A DNA stretch of 50,204 nt. It comes from Saprospiraceae bacterium. GTDB lineage: Bacteria > Bacteroidota > Bacteroidia > Chitinophagales > Saprospiraceae. Below are positions 18,897 to 28,807 of this stretch, one piece after another (the first letter of the stretch is position 1; each line of letters opens with the position of its first letter). The DNA lies in contig JAHDHL010000035.1 of the NCBI GenBank assembly GCA_020631355.1, positions 1-50,204 on the forward strand, read 5' to 3'. The notes under the pieces were generated by a model. That model did no database searches. It had not been told where the DNA came from and saw only the letters and a program-made list of their open reading frames with translations. A program made the translations under genes and the position numbers.

Positions 18897-19029
18897 GCCA
18901 ATCATCCTACTTGACTTAGCTAATTTTACTATCCTACTAAACATTGTATAACGAAATGCTAACAAATCATTATACAATCCTAATCTAATTCTTGCGTTAT
19001 CTTTACAGCATATTCATTAAACTGTAAGG

Positions 19030-19986
19030 ATGAAAACCCAATTTTTGTTTCTATTCGTATTAATGGCCTGTGTAGCTCATGGACAGGTGGACTCCGTTGA
19101 GGTCGTAGAAAGGGAAATGACACCCTTGGAAGCGGCCGAAGACCAACTTAAGGTAATGGCCAAGTCAGTGATGACTACATTCGAACAGACTCCCAGACTG
19201 GAAGCTGCCGAACTATTTGTGGAAACATTCGAACAAACCCTGCAAATGGAGGGTGCTTTCGATTATCCATTTGACTCTCTGACGTCCGTATCCATGCTAT
19301 ATCCATCGGATAGTACATTCCGAATCATGACCTGGCAATTATATGTGGATAAGGATGAGTACAAATATTTCGGTTTCATCCAACATCCCGGAAATCCATC
19401 CAAGGGCGTCAGTCCCAAACTGGATCGGCTGGATGATTTTTCAGGGAGGATGAGAAGCATTGAGCGAAAGGAACTGAATCCTCAGAACTGGTATGGGGCC
19501 TTGTATTATGGCATCAAATCCTTCAAGACCAAACAAGGAACCTACTATGCTCTTTTCGGTTTCGATGCTTATCAATTCTTTGAAAAGAGGAAAATCATGG
19601 AAATCCTCTCTTTTGATGAAAACAGGAACGCAACTTTCGGCGCACCATTCATACAATACATTATCAAACAAAAGGATGTTCCTCCCAGGGAACTCACTTA
19701 TTATAGATTCATGTTACAATATTCATCCGAAGCATCCGTCAGTATCAACTTCGATGAGGATGAGGATATGATCCTATTCGACCACCTCATTCCGATGAAC
19801 GCCAATTATCCCGGAGTAGAATATGTCATGGTTCCCGATGGTAGTTACGAGGGTTTCAAATACAAGAAAAACATGTGGACCTATGTCGAAAAGGTATATG
19901 ACCAAGTTCTTGAATCAGCTCCTAGGCCCGCTCCCGTTTTCAATGCGGGGAAAAAGAAAAAGGATATTTTCGGAAGACCCAGATAA
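19030..19986 (+). CDS. Exported protein of unknown function
   Basis: A 318-aa protein with a signal peptide (residues 1-19, ending AHGQ). The mature part begins with an acidic helical stretch (about 20-80) and continues as a mixed alpha/beta domain rich in aromatic residues (WYGALYYGIKSF, YYALFGFDAYQFFEK). The C-terminus is basic and ends KKKKDIFGRPR. No cysteines or metal motifs stand out. I do not recognise the family by motif. TATCTTTA at 18996-19003 resembles the -7 element (7 of 8), with the ATG about 27 bases downstream. It converges with the DUF5686 gene, with nine bases between their stops. Confidence 0.85.
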   Translation: MKTQFLFLFVLMACVAHGQVDSVEVVEREMTPLEAAEDQLKVMAKSVMTTFEQTPRLEAAELFVETFEQTLQMEGAFDYPFDSLTSVSMLYPSDSTFRIMTWQLYVDKDEYKYFGFIQHPGNPSKGVSPKLDRLDDFSGRMRSIERKELNPQNWYGALYYGIKSFKTKQGTYYALFGFDAYQFFEKRKIMEILSFDENRNATFGAPFIQYIIKQKDVPPRELTYYRFMLQYSSEASVSINFDEDEDMILFDHLIPMNANYPGVEYVMVPDGSYEGFKYKKNMWTYVEKVYDQVLESAPRPAPVFNAGKKKKDIFGRPR

Positions 19987-19995
19987 TTATCATAT

Positions 19996-22476
19996 CTAAA
20001 AGTCAAAACCCAACATCACCCTAAATGATGGACGGTCCATTCCCTTTTGGAGTTGGGTAACGAAATCGACGCGTAGGATTTTGAATATCCCATAACCGAT
20101 ATCATCAATCCCGACCAATACCTCGCTGTATATATCCGACTCCTTGGAATAAAGGATATTCGTACCGGCGACCAAGGACCATTGCAATTTCCTAACACCC
20201 GGAATCTTCCCGAGTATCACCCCTCCGAAATTGTGTTCCCATTGGAATTTGGAATAAGGCTGAATCGTACTGTAGGTATAATAATCCAGCATCCTGAATT
20301 GGTCCAAGGTATTTCCTTGTAGGAAAACATAAGTCTGTCTTCCATTGAAATGATGGTAATCCACAAAAGGAACCCGGCCATCTGACAAGAACATACCTCC
20401 TTCCAAATTAAAAGAGGAAGTACCCGCCATGCCCCATCGGAAACTATCCTTGACGGCCAAGGACAAGAAGTCATAATCGGTATCTCCTCCCAATATTGGG
20501 ATTCCTCTCCTATACTGTATATGAATGTCAGGGTACTTGGAACCCGTTATGAATTTCCTCTTGGGATAGGATAAGTACTCCTGCCTGAATCGAATCCTGA
20601 TATCCACTCCAAATGTCAGAGCTTGATGATTACCGAATGAGGGTGTTTCGAAGTTGGTAGAATTTAGTGGGTCATTGGAAGTGAATGCCCTGGAATCCCT
20701 GTAAAAGAAACTATAATCCGTTTGGTTCAACAAGGCATGACGATCTGCATATTCCAGAAATGCATTGACCCTAAAACCATTAAACAATTCGGATCGGAAT
20801 TTAATCTTACCATAATACTTATCATAAATCTTGGCATAATTCCGTCGGGAAATCAAGGATATATAGGTATTCGTTAATGTAGAAATGGGTTCTTCATCAT
20901 TGAATTGTACCGCTACCCGGCCACCCTCTATTCCGAATCGGGTAAAATTCGTCTGATTGAAGTTGTAACTAAAACCGACATTTCCCCTGACTTCCTTGTC
21001 CGAGAATCCATAATTGGCAGATGAGAACACAGAGAGATTCTTGTAACCATTCTCATCAAATCGTTTGTTGAAACGGGCATTCACCACCGGATAGAAACCC
21101 TGCACCGTATTGTAGCTTATGGCGGTCAAGGGAGCCTCTATTCCAAGGGACCATCTTTTGTAGGAATTCGTATAGGTATAACCCGTAATGAGGTTCAGTA
21201 TCTTGAACTTATTGGCTACCCTATCCACAGAATCCAAATATTCCTTGGACTTCCAGACAACTTGGAGGCTATCCTTTTTCTCATAATCCTGTACTTCCTC
21301 CAAGGTCAATGGAATAGGACGGATGGATTCCCAATAGGCAGAATCCTTTTCATTCGCATTATCCTGTACCTTAAGTACCTCTGAATTGAAGAATTTATCA
21401 TCAATGCCTGGATCCAGATTATAATCCGTATAAATGGCAGTGAATAAACCATCCAACTTGATTCCGAATATTTTCAGGTTGAATGACACATTCGTTGAAA
21501 ACACTTTCCAAACGTCCGGTTCCTTTACGGGAACATTGACCTGCTTGATGAAAACGGAATCCAGAACAGAAACGGCAAATGCCTTTCCGTCAGCCCACAT
21601 ATCCACACTATGGATATTCCATAAGTCTTCTGTTATATAGATATAACCTGACAAGGATGGGTCCGTATCCCTTTTCCTGATGACACGAATCTTATTCACC
21701 AGATGCCCCGTCTTATCCACAAAAGCACCCTCTAATCTGAATTTATAATAATTGAAAGCATTCGCTCCGATTGGAGAGGCGATTTCCCGACCTAGACCAT
21801 CGTAGGTATTCCTGTAGAAGTTAAAATCCATAGCACTGGCCTGATTGAAACTGAATCCATTATCATTACCACTCACCTTTGAGGAAATCATTTCTTCCTT
21901 GTATTGGTCCGGTGCCTTGAAGTAAAGATTGGAAACCGATTCTGACAGATAAACGATACCACTTCCCGTCGTATCCAATACACCTCCCATATCCCCTATT
22001 TCGATACCCATGATTTTCTCGGGAACATCCGCTACTTTCTGGTTCCCTTTCATGTAGGTCTTACAGCTATACTGCTCTAATTGGTTCAAATAATATTTCC
22101 GCTTAGCCATCGCTTTCCTAATGATAGCATAGGCTGGGTCCTCTCCCTGTTCCGTCACTACAACCTCAGTCAGTCCTACGGATTGGGAAGACAGACTGAC
22201 ATCCAATCTCTGTCCCTTGCCATCCAAGCTGACTTTTTCCAATCGTTGTTCATATCCAACATATTGGAAGATGATTTCATAGTCACCCGCTTCAAGATTC
22301 AGTTCATAATCGCCATCTATATTGGAAGTCGTACCCAAGGTTGTATTCTTCACATAAATCGTAGCAAAAGACAAGGGTTCTCCCTTTTCATCCGATACAT
22401 TCCCTATCAATTGGGACCAACTGTCGGTTGGAATAAATAATAGAAGCCAACTGAATATGAGTAGATTCTTTTTCAT
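19996..22476 (-). CDS. DUF5686 / carboxypeptidase-like regulatory domain outer-membrane protein
   Basis: An 826-aa protein with a signal peptide (MKKNLLIFSWLLLF, ending WSQ). Residues about 24-105 form a CarboxypepD_reg-like plug (GNVSDEKGEPLSFATIYVKN, TSNIDGDYELNLEAGDYEI, VGYEQR). A linker with ILRKAMAKRKYYLNQL-type sequence (IIRKAMAKRKYYLNQLEQYS) follows, typical of DUF5686. The remaining part (about 430-826) is a beta-barrel ending in FRVMLGFDF. Members are TonB-receptor-like barrels of unclear substrate, common in Bacteroidota. It is a lone gene. A TAGCTTTG on the minus strand at 22653-22660 is a possible promoter with a long leader. Confidence 0.9.
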   Translation of the reverse strand: MKKNLLIFSWLLLFIPTDSWSQLIGNVSDEKGEPLSFATIYVKNTTLGTTSNIDGDYELNLEAGDYEIIFQYVGYEQRLEKVSLDGKGQRLDVSLSSQSVGLTEVVVTEQGEDPAYAIIRKAMAKRKYYLNQLEQYSCKTYMKGNQKVADVPEKIMGIEIGDMGGVLDTTGSGIVYLSESVSNLYFKAPDQYKEEMISSKVSGNDNGFSFNQASAMDFNFYRNTYDGLGREIASPIGANAFNYYKFRLEGAFVDKTGHLVNKIRVIRKRDTDPSLSGYIYITEDLWNIHSVDMWADGKAFAVSVLDSVFIKQVNVPVKEPDVWKVFSTNVSFNLKIFGIKLDGLFTAIYTDYNLDPGIDDKFFNSEVLKVQDNANEKDSAYWESIRPIPLTLEEVQDYEKKDSLQVVWKSKEYLDSVDRVANKFKILNLITGYTYTNSYKRWSLGIEAPLTAISYNTVQGFYPVVNARFNKRFDENGYKNLSVFSSANYGFSDKEVRGNVGFSYNFNQTNFTRFGIEGGRVAVQFNDEEPISTLTNTYISLISRRNYAKIYDKYYGKIKFRSELFNGFRVNAFLEYADRHALLNQTDYSFFYRDSRAFTSNDPLNSTNFETPSFGNHQALTFGVDIRIRFRQEYLSYPKRKFITGSKYPDIHIQYRRGIPILGGDTDYDFLSLAVKDSFRWGMAGTSSFNLEGGMFLSDGRVPFVDYHHFNGRQTYVFLQGNTLDQFRMLDYYTYSTIQPYSKFQWEHNFGGVILGKIPGVRKLQWSLVAGTNILYSKESDIYSEVLVGIDDIGYGIFKILRVDFVTQLQKGMDRPSFRVMLGFDF

Positions 22477-22699
22477 TGGAGGAATAATATTTTTGCGAAT
22501 CGAAATGAGAGACTAATTCGTTCCCATATTGAGAATAGTACAACCCAACATGAACAAGTTGCAGTATTCCGGAATAAATGGAATGATTTGAAAACATTCA
22601 ACCTATTCTTGCATTATGCTGATATCCGAGTCTGAATGAATCCTCTCTAACACAAAGCTAATGAAATTAATTGGCTGCTAAATCTTAAAGATTGTATCA

Positions 22700-23137
22700 A
22701 TGAAAGTATGGAAACAAGATATCAACCTCGATCTTCTCAATGCTACCAGAAAAAATACCCTTGTAGATAATCTAGGTATTGAATTCACTGAAATTGGCTC
22801 GGACTATATCAAAGCGACCATGCCTGTGGACGAACGAACCAAACAACCACTGGGTTTGCTTCATGGTGGTGCATCCGTTTGCCTGGCTGAAACATTGGGG
22901 AGTGTTGCCGCTACATTTTGTCTGGAGCAACCCCTTACCCAAGCTAGTGTGGGTATAGAAATCAACGCCAATCACATGTCATCCGCAAAAAGTGGGATAG
23001 TGACGGGTACAGCCAGACCCTTAAAACTGGGAAATACCATACATGTTTGGGAAATCAAAATCCACAGGGAAGATGGACGCCTAATTTGCCAATCCCGACT
23101 TACATTGGCCATCATTGACAGAAGTAAGACAAAATAA
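22700..23137 (+). CDS. Hotdog-fold acyl-CoA thioesterase (PaaI/YdiI type)
   Basis: A single-domain cytoplasmic protein of 145 aa. The core GLLHGGASVCLAETLGSVAA (residues 52-71) is the hotdog motif with the conserved HGG and catalytic Glu, and GIEINANHMSSAKSGIVTGT follows as in hydroxybenzoyl-CoA/DHNA-CoA thioesterases. Such enzymes hydrolyse aryl- or acyl-CoA; in menaquinone-using Bacteroidota the likely role is DHNA-CoA hydrolysis (MenI) or CoA recycling. There are no menaquinone genes nearby in the window, so the exact substrate is open. The next gene begins 61 bases on. Confidence 0.9.
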   Translation: MKVWKQDINLDLLNATRKNTLVDNLGIEFTEIGSDYIKATMPVDERTKQPLGLLHGGASVCLAETLGSVAATFCLEQPLTQASVGIEINANHMSSAKSGIVTGTARPLKLGNTIHVWEIKIHREDGRLICQSRLTLAIIDRSKTK

Positions 23138-23198
23138 GTCAGCAACCCTTTACAATCAAGTAAAAAACATTTCCTTTGCAGCGCACAAATTCATCATC

Positions 23199-26100
23199 AT
23201 GAAATATTTTTCTACACTCTTATTTAGTTTTCTCCTATTTACAACCCTATCCGCTCAGGATTATAATCTCCAACTCATCGGAGATTATGATTATGACTAC
23301 GACGGCTCTGATATTTGGGGCTATGTGGATGAGAACGGTACTGAATATGCTATTATGGGCATTGAGGACGGAACCGTCATCATCAGTCTTGCCGACCCGA
23401 CCAATCCCGTTGAAGTAGCCTACATAGATGGTGGCAATAGCATCTGGAGAGATATGAAAAGCTATGGACAATATGCCTATGTTACCACCGAAGCCCCAGA
23501 TGGATTATTGGTGGTTAATCTAAGTGATGTTGCGAATGGCAATGTAACACATTATTTCTATCAGCCTTTCTTCAACAATATCGTCACGGGACCACTCCAA
23601 ACCATACATAATTTATACATCGACGAGAACGGGTTCTGCTACATTGCAGGAAGTAACCTGAATAATGGAGGGGTACTGATTCTGGATTTGAACCAGGATC
23701 CTGAAAATCCACCTTTGGTAGGAATAGGTGAAGCCATTTATTCACATGATGTATATGTAAGGAATGACACTTGTTGGAGTTCGAACGTCAATGACGGGCA
23801 TTTCTCTGCCATTGATGTTTCAGACAAGACGAATCCTGTTACCTTGGCCTATCAGGAAACCACTTTCAACTACACACATAATGCCTGGCTTTCCGACAGT
23901 GGACAATTCATCTTCACAACGGATGAATTACCCAATGCCAACATAGACGCATACGACGTTTCTGATGTCAATAATATCATCAGAATGGATACTTGGGTTC
24001 CACCAACTACGGCAGGTACAGGAGTAATCCCACACAATGTTCATGTATATAATGATTATCTGGTTATCTCCTATTATACGGATGGAGTCAAGATTGTGGA
24101 TGCTCACAGACCTTCCAATTTAGTGGAAGTGGGCAGTTATGATACCTACGATGGCGGCTCTGGCTTCTTCGGTTGCTGGGGAGCTTATCCGTTCTTGCCA
24201 TCAGGCCTGGTCCTTGCTTCCGACATTGGAAAGGGACTCCTGGTACTTGAGCCCAATTATGTAAGGGCCTGTTACCTTGAGGGACAAGTTACTGATGCGA
24301 ATACCAGCTTACCATTGAATAATGTAGCTATACAAGTTAGCTCTGGTTTGGAAGAAACCACCCCATCCAATGGTGAATATGCTACGGGGCAAGTAGAAGC
24401 AGGCGTATTCCAAGTTACTTATTCCAAGATAGGTTATGTGAGTCAGACCGTTGATGTAACGCTTGTCAATGGTGAGGTCACCATTCAGAACATCGCATTG
24501 GTACCGGATATTCCTGTGGATGTTACGGGACAGGTCATTGATGCTGCTTCTGGTGCACCGATAGCAGGTGCAGCTGTACGCATGGAAAGTGATAATGCGA
24601 ATTTACAAACCACTACGGATGCATCAGGTAATTTCATATTCACCGGAGTATTCCAGAATGAATATGACATCTATGCGGGCAAATGGGGACATTCTACGGT
24701 TGGGGAAGCACTCACTGTAACGGATGTCAGTAATAACAATATCATCCTTTCCTTGGAAACAGGTTATATGGATCCATTCGCAGTGGATTTGGGATGGACG
24801 GAAAGTGGGAATGCCACAGCCGGAGAATGGGAGTTGGATGAACCTATCGGTACATTTTTCGATGGAGCGCTATTCCATCCTGAATTGGATGTGGATGGTG
24901 ATGTAGGGAATTGGTGTTATACCACAGGAAATAATGGAGGAGAAGCAGGGAATGATGATGTTGATGGAGGAAACACAGTCCTATTGTCACCTACTTTTGA
25001 TATATCCGATTACAATGATGCACATATTACTTACCAAGCATGGTTCATGAATGGTGGAGGAGATGGCAATCCGAATGACCAATTGGTCATCAGTATCCTG
25101 AATGGTACGGATGAAGCAGTTGTCGAAACCATTGATATGAATACCAACGAATGGAATGCTCTTGTAGAAATTCGTGTAGCTGATTTCATTACACCAACTG
25201 CCAATATGCAGTTCAAGGTAGAAACATCCGATTTTGCAGGATCAGGTCACTTGGTCGAAGCTGGATTTGACAATTTCAGTGTTACGGATGGGCCTACTTT
25301 CCAAACCCTTACGGGAATTGTACAGGATATTGCCAATGGCAATCCCATTGCGGATGCACAAGTAAGAATCCAAGGAGAAAGCACCTCCTATAACGGAAGT
25401 ACGGATGCTAATGGTAGTTTTGTCATTGAGGGCATATTCCCTGACAATTATGAAATCTACGCCGGTATCTGGGGATTCTCCACTGAGGAAACTTCAGCAA
25501 ACATTGCTGATGGCAATCCGAATACGGTGGTTCTTGAACTCTCCGAGGGGTATCAGGATCCTTTTGCAGTGGATTTGGGATGGAATATCCTAGGTACCGC
25601 CAATTCGGGTGTATGGGAACTCGGCGACCCTATCGGAACCACATACAACGGCAGTGAGTTCGCTCCTGAGGAAGATGTCGATGGTGATGTAGGAAACTGG
25701 TGTTATGTGACTGGAAACGGTGGCGGAGGAGCTGGTAATGATGACTTGGATGATGGTATCACCACACTACAATCCCCTATTTTCGACCTCACCGACCATA
25801 TCAACCCTTACATTAGTTATCAGGCATTATTCATGAATGCAGGTGGTAATAGTACACCCAATGACGAGTTAGTCATCAGGCTATATAACGGAACGGACGA
25901 GGTCGTACTCCAAACCATCTCCGAAAATACAAATGGATGGACGGATGTGGAAGAATTCAGAATCCTGGATTACATCACTACTTCCAGTAACATGTTTTTC
26001 GAAATAGAAACTTCCGATCTTGAGAATTCAGGCCATTTGGTAGAGGCAGGATTAGACAACTTCAAGATTTTTGATGAGGGAACACTCTCCAATGATAATC

Positions 26101-26342
26101 TTGAGGAATTGACCTTATCCATTGCTCCGAATCCATTCAGTGAGCAAATCAGCGTAGTATTACCTGATGGATTAACAGATGGAACAATTGAGGTCTATGA
26201 TGCATTGGGCAGACAGATTTCCAGCAAGCAAGTAACCGAATCCCAATTCTTCCTCACAACGGATAATTGGGCATCAGGATTATACTATATCATCTATTCC
26301 AATGATACAACAAGAATCAGTCATAGGGCCATTAAACAATAA
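23199..26342 (+). CDS. Choice-of-anchor-B T9SS protein with duplicated CarboxypepD_reg modules
   Basis: A protein of 1047 aa from the ATG at 23199, which opens a signal peptide (MKYFSTLLFSFLLFTTLSAQ); an in-frame ATG at 23115 would overlap the thioesterase and add a non-signal leader. Residues about 20-365 form a beta-propeller of the choice-of-anchor-B type (DIWGYVDENGTEYAIMG, WRDMKSYGQYAYV, HNAWLSDSG). Three CarboxypepD_reg-like domains follow. The last two are each joined to a module containing YxDPFAVDLGW and DVDGDVGNWCY, so an approximately 245-residue unit is duplicated in tandem. The last 75 residues are a T9SS type A sorting domain (SIAPNPFSEQISV ... GLYYIIY). Confidence 0.92.
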   Translation: MKYFSTLLFSFLLFTTLSAQDYNLQLIGDYDYDYDGSDIWGYVDENGTEYAIMGIEDGTVIISLADPTNPVEVAYIDGGNSIWRDMKSYGQYAYVTTEAPDGLLVVNLSDVANGNVTHYFYQPFFNNIVTGPLQTIHNLYIDENGFCYIAGSNLNNGGVLILDLNQDPENPPLVGIGEAIYSHDVYVRNDTCWSSNVNDGHFSAIDVSDKTNPVTLAYQETTFNYTHNAWLSDSGQFIFTTDELPNANIDAYDVSDVNNIIRMDTWVPPTTAGTGVIPHNVHVYNDYLVISYYTDGVKIVDAHRPSNLVEVGSYDTYDGGSGFFGCWGAYPFLPSGLVLASDIGKGLLVLEPNYVRACYLEGQVTDANTSLPLNNVAIQVSSGLEETTPSNGEYATGQVEAGVFQVTYSKIGYVSQTVDVTLVNGEVTIQNIALVPDIPVDVTGQVIDAASGAPIAGAAVRMESDNANLQTTTDASGNFIFTGVFQNEYDIYAGKWGHSTVGEALTVTDVSNNNIILSLETGYMDPFAVDLGWTESGNATAGEWELDEPIGTFFDGALFHPELDVDGDVGNWCYTTGNNGGEAGNDDVDGGNTVLLSPTFDISDYNDAHITYQAWFMNGGGDGNPNDQLVISILNGTDEAVVETIDMNTNEWNALVEIRVADFITPTANMQFKVETSDFAGSGHLVEAGFDNFSVTDGPTFQTLTGIVQDIANGNPIADAQVRIQGESTSYNGSTDANGSFVIEGIFPDNYEIYAGIWGFSTEETSANIADGNPNTVVLELSEGYQDPFAVDLGWNILGTANSGVWELGDPIGTTYNGSEFAPEEDVDGDVGNWCYVTGNGGGGAGNDDLDDGITTLQSPIFDLTDHINPYISYQALFMNAGGNSTPNDELVIRLYNGTDEVVLQTISENTNGWTDVEEFRILDYITTSSNMFFEIETSDLENSGHLVEAGLDNFKIFDEGTLSNDNLEELTLSIAPNPFSEQISVVLPDGLTDGTIEVYDALGRQISSKQVTESQFFLTTDNWASGLYYIIYSNDTTRISHRAIKQ

Positions 26343-26361
26343 TCCAGGATAATTCATTATT

Positions 26362-26396
26362 AAATAGGCATTCCTTGTTTCAGGGAGTGCCTATTT
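26362..26396 (+). terminator. Intrinsic terminator, 16-bp stem
   Basis: AAATAGGCATTCCTTG pairs with CAGGGAGTGCCTATTT (two G-T wobbles) around a TTT loop and ends in TTTT. It lies 20 bases after the T9SS protein stop and only 9 bases before the ATG of the next gene, which is unusually close. Confidence 0.85.
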
Positions 26397-26405
26397 TAGT
26401 TTAGA

Positions 26406-26942
26406 ATGGAATTAAAAGAAGACATAGACCTTATTCCCTATTGCATTCATCATATCCGAAAGGAAAGGAGAATGAGATGGTTGGTATTCAGTATTACCTC
26501 AATACTGGGGTTGTTCCTGACCCTATACTTTTGGAATCGGAATACGGGATTGGTTATTGTCGGATTGATGTTGTTCGTAACGGGATTGAAATTCCTCTAT
26601 GACACCATCAGGGCGGGTAAGGCCCAATACGATCCTTTGGTCCGAACATTATCCTTTGAAAAGGAAAAAATCGTTTGGGTTTATGCCATTCAGGTCGATA
26701 ATATGCCATTTGGCATACAATTGGTTAGTAATGGTAGAGTGGTACTAAGAACAAGTGATGATGTAGAGTTCAACCTATCCATACCACCAAGGGATGTCAA
26801 TCCTTTGCTGGATATTCTCAAAGGTGAATTAACTCATGCAACATTCGGATTTTCAAATCAAAAAAAACAATTATACCACATAGATCCCTATCTTTTATAC
26901 AGGGATGATGAACCAAAAAACGGGGACAAATTATCTTTTTAG
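26406..26942 (+). CDS. Two-TM membrane protein, unknown
   Basis: A protein of 178 aa. Two adjacent membrane helices (about 24-43 and 48-66) follow a charged N-terminus (ELKEDIDLIPYCIHHIRKER). A soluble domain (about 72-178) with alternating hydrophobic strands (TLSFEKEKIVWVYAI, GRVVLRTSDDVEFNLSI) is cytoplasmic if the N-terminus is. No family is recognised. The start codon follows directly after a terminator hairpin, so expression may depend on readthrough or on a promoter within that hairpin. Confidence 0.8.
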   Translation: MELKEDIDLIPYCIHHIRKERRMRWLVFSITSILGLFLTLYFWNRNTGLVIVGLMLFVTGLKFLYDTIRAGKAQYDPLVRTLSFEKEKIVWVYAIQVDNMPFGIQLVSNGRVVLRTSDDVEFNLSIPPRDVNPLLDILKGELTHATFGFSNQKKQLYHIDPYLLYRDDEPKNGDKLSF

Positions 26943-27134
26943 CAGCCTATTCCATACGGAATTGAATTGTTGAACCGTCACTGTATTATCCATACAACCT
27001 CACTTCTATACAGCCACTTAAAGACTTTCTCCATCCGTAAATCATGTCACAAATACACGCAATAATCGGACGCGTCATCTTTGTCCAGTGCTTAATATAG
27101 TATCGTTAATTGCAACCAACGACATACTAAAAGA

Positions 27135-27284
27135 ATGCGTAAAATGACATCAACTTCTACAAAGATCGATTATACTCAAGACAATTTGCACAACTCAAAA
27201 AAAGGAAAAGATATCAGGTACATTCTACTGTACGTACTGGCGATTGCCTTTACAGTCATCACTCTGGTGGATTTACTGAGTTAA
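27135..27284 (+). CDS. Small single-TM protein, 49 aa
   Basis: ATG at 27135 (a second in-frame ATG is three codons on) to TAA at 27282. The product has a polar Thr/Ser/Lys-rich N-terminus and one hydrophobic helix at residues 29-48 (YILLYVLAIAFTVITLVDLL), giving a C-tail-anchored single-pass shape. No family is recognised. It stands alone in 395 bases between the 178-aa membrane protein and mltA, with no promoter element that I can identify. The clean hydrophobic segment and basic flank support a real gene, but chance is not excluded. Confidence 0.5.
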   Translation: MRKMTSTSTKIDYTQDNLHNSKKGKDIRYILLYVLAIAFTVITLVDLLS

Positions 27285-27337
27285 TAAGAAGCATACTGAA
27301 ACATACTAGGAATACCAAGACATACTGAAAGAGAAAA

Positions 27338-28477
27338 TCACTTAGCTAATAGGAGCCACATTTCCCCATAATCCTTTAGGAAAGTTCCTTTCCTCCCCTT
27401 TTGCCCCACTCCTGTATACAAGTCCACATGTCCGGGTCCCTTGATTCCTCCACCTACATCCTGTGCCAACAGCATGGTCATCTGATAATCAATCCCTCCC
27501 TTACGGGGAATGGGTCTGGATGCAATGAGGCATGAACCCGTTGGGATATAACGGGTATCAGTAGCAATGGAAATGAAAGGTTTCAAAGGTACATTACCTG
27601 AACCGTTCACCTTTTTTCCTTGGGTGTTCTTCACGAAGAATACATACGAGGGGTTATGATAGATGATTTCGTCTGCCTTATCGGGCTGTTCCCTGAGGAA
27701 TTTCTCTATGGTCTTGAGCGTTACCCCCTGACCCTTCTCGGCAAAATTACGCTGGTAATACCGCTGGATACTTTTCCGGGGATGGCCGTTACTTCCGCCA
27801 TATGAAAACAAATACCGACTCCCATCCTCATATTGGACATAGCCCGAGCCTTGGAGCTGCATGGCTTGTATGTCAAGCAAACTCTTGGCGTAAGCCAATT
27901 CCAATCCCTTTCCAAGCAAAGCACCCTCTCCGTATATTTGTTTCCTTGTCGGGAATGGACCGCCTCCCTTGGGCTTGGCATAAATCGGATACCTGTATAT
28001 CGAATCCATCTTACTTCTGACACTGACCACGGGAGAATAGTATCCAGTGAACAACACACTTCCCCGATTATCCTTTCCTGATATTTGATAGGTATCAAAA
28101 TATTCGGACAGGGGTACGAATGCCGCACTGCCATACTTCTCGATTTGGGAGATGGTACGCTCTAGGTCTTCCTTGGTAAATTTCAGACCATCCACGTTGA
28201 ATCTTGTCCGTCCCCTCCTTTTCATATCCAACATCTTCTTCTGCAAGGATAAGGACTGTTTCAATCGTTTGGAGATATGGGGCAAAGGAAGTGAATCTAT
28301 ATTGCTTTCGGTGTACACCTGTTCCAGATGAGGAGCCTCATCCCTTGGGGTAAAAGCTACGAATCGAGCGAACTCATTATTAGAATCCTGCCCTAATTGT
28401 CCTTGATACAGACAAGAAGGAGAATAGAATGCCAATGCAAAAAAAAGCATGGTTATCACCGTAACATTACGGTTCAT
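27338..28477 (-). CDS. mltA: Membrane-bound lytic murein transglycosylase A (MltA), 3D-domain
   Basis: A 379-aa protein with an N-terminal export signal (MNRNVTVITMLFFALAF). A Cys follows at 22 (SPSC), a weak lipobox match, so lipidation is uncertain. The MltA domain is clear: VLFTGYYSPVV, the LELAYAKSLLDIQAMQLQGS block, GYVQYEDG, and YRRNFAEKG-like YYQRNFAEKG. The C-terminal 3D domain reads AQDVGGGIKGPGHVDLYTG, with conserved acidic residues Asp340 and Asp352. The enzyme cleaves peptidoglycan glycan strands to 1,6-anhydromuropeptides in the periplasm, for wall turnover. It is monocistronic and divergent from the TlpA-like gene. Confidence 0.95.
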   Translation of the reverse strand: MNRNVTVITMLFFALAFYSPSCLYQGQLGQDSNNEFARFVAFTPRDEAPHLEQVYTESNIDSLPLPHISKRLKQSLSLQKKMLDMKRRGRTRFNVDGLKFTKEDLERTISQIEKYGSAAFVPLSEYFDTYQISGKDNRGSVLFTGYYSPVVSVRSKMDSIYRYPIYAKPKGGGPFPTRKQIYGEGALLGKGLELAYAKSLLDIQAMQLQGSGYVQYEDGSRYLFSYGGSNGHPRKSIQRYYQRNFAEKGQGVTLKTIEKFLREQPDKADEIIYHNPSYVFFVKNTQGKKVNGSGNVPLKPFISIATDTRYIPTGSCLIASRPIPRKGGIDYQMTMLLAQDVGGGIKGPGHVDLYTGVGQKGRKGTFLKDYGEMWLLLAK

Positions 28478-28807
28478 AGTCCTTTGTTTAAACCATAATC
28501 CAATAGGATTGGATCATCAATCTATCTCGTGTTCGTACTGTGAAATTACAGAAAACAACAGAATAATTCCACCTTAATAAAAATAGTTCCTTGCTTTGCA
28601 AATGATTAACAATTGACACACCCCATCAAAAACTATAAAATAATATACACAAAACGCTGTTTAACAACAACTTAATTAACAAACAGGCGCTCTCCCTCAA
28701 AATCATACCTTAACATTACTTTATGGGTAGTATTATAAGTATTATGTGAATCGATTTTCTTGTGTTACTTTTGCTTTTCAATTCGTCTAATGAAAGAGAA
28801 TTTTTAG
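28478..28807. other. Divergent promoter region of mltA and the TlpA-like gene
   Basis: 330 bases of AT-rich sequence with no plausible frame. A good rightward -7 element lies at 28766-28773. No leftward TAnnTTTG match was found for mltA. No repeat or RNA structure is apparent. Confidence 0.5.
28766..28773 (+). promoter_or_regulatory. TAnnTTTG -7 promoter element
   Basis: TACTTTTG (followed by C) is an exact match to the Bacteroidota -7 consensus, 34 bases before the ATG at 28808. A -33 TTG at the right spacing is not evident. Confidence 0.55.
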
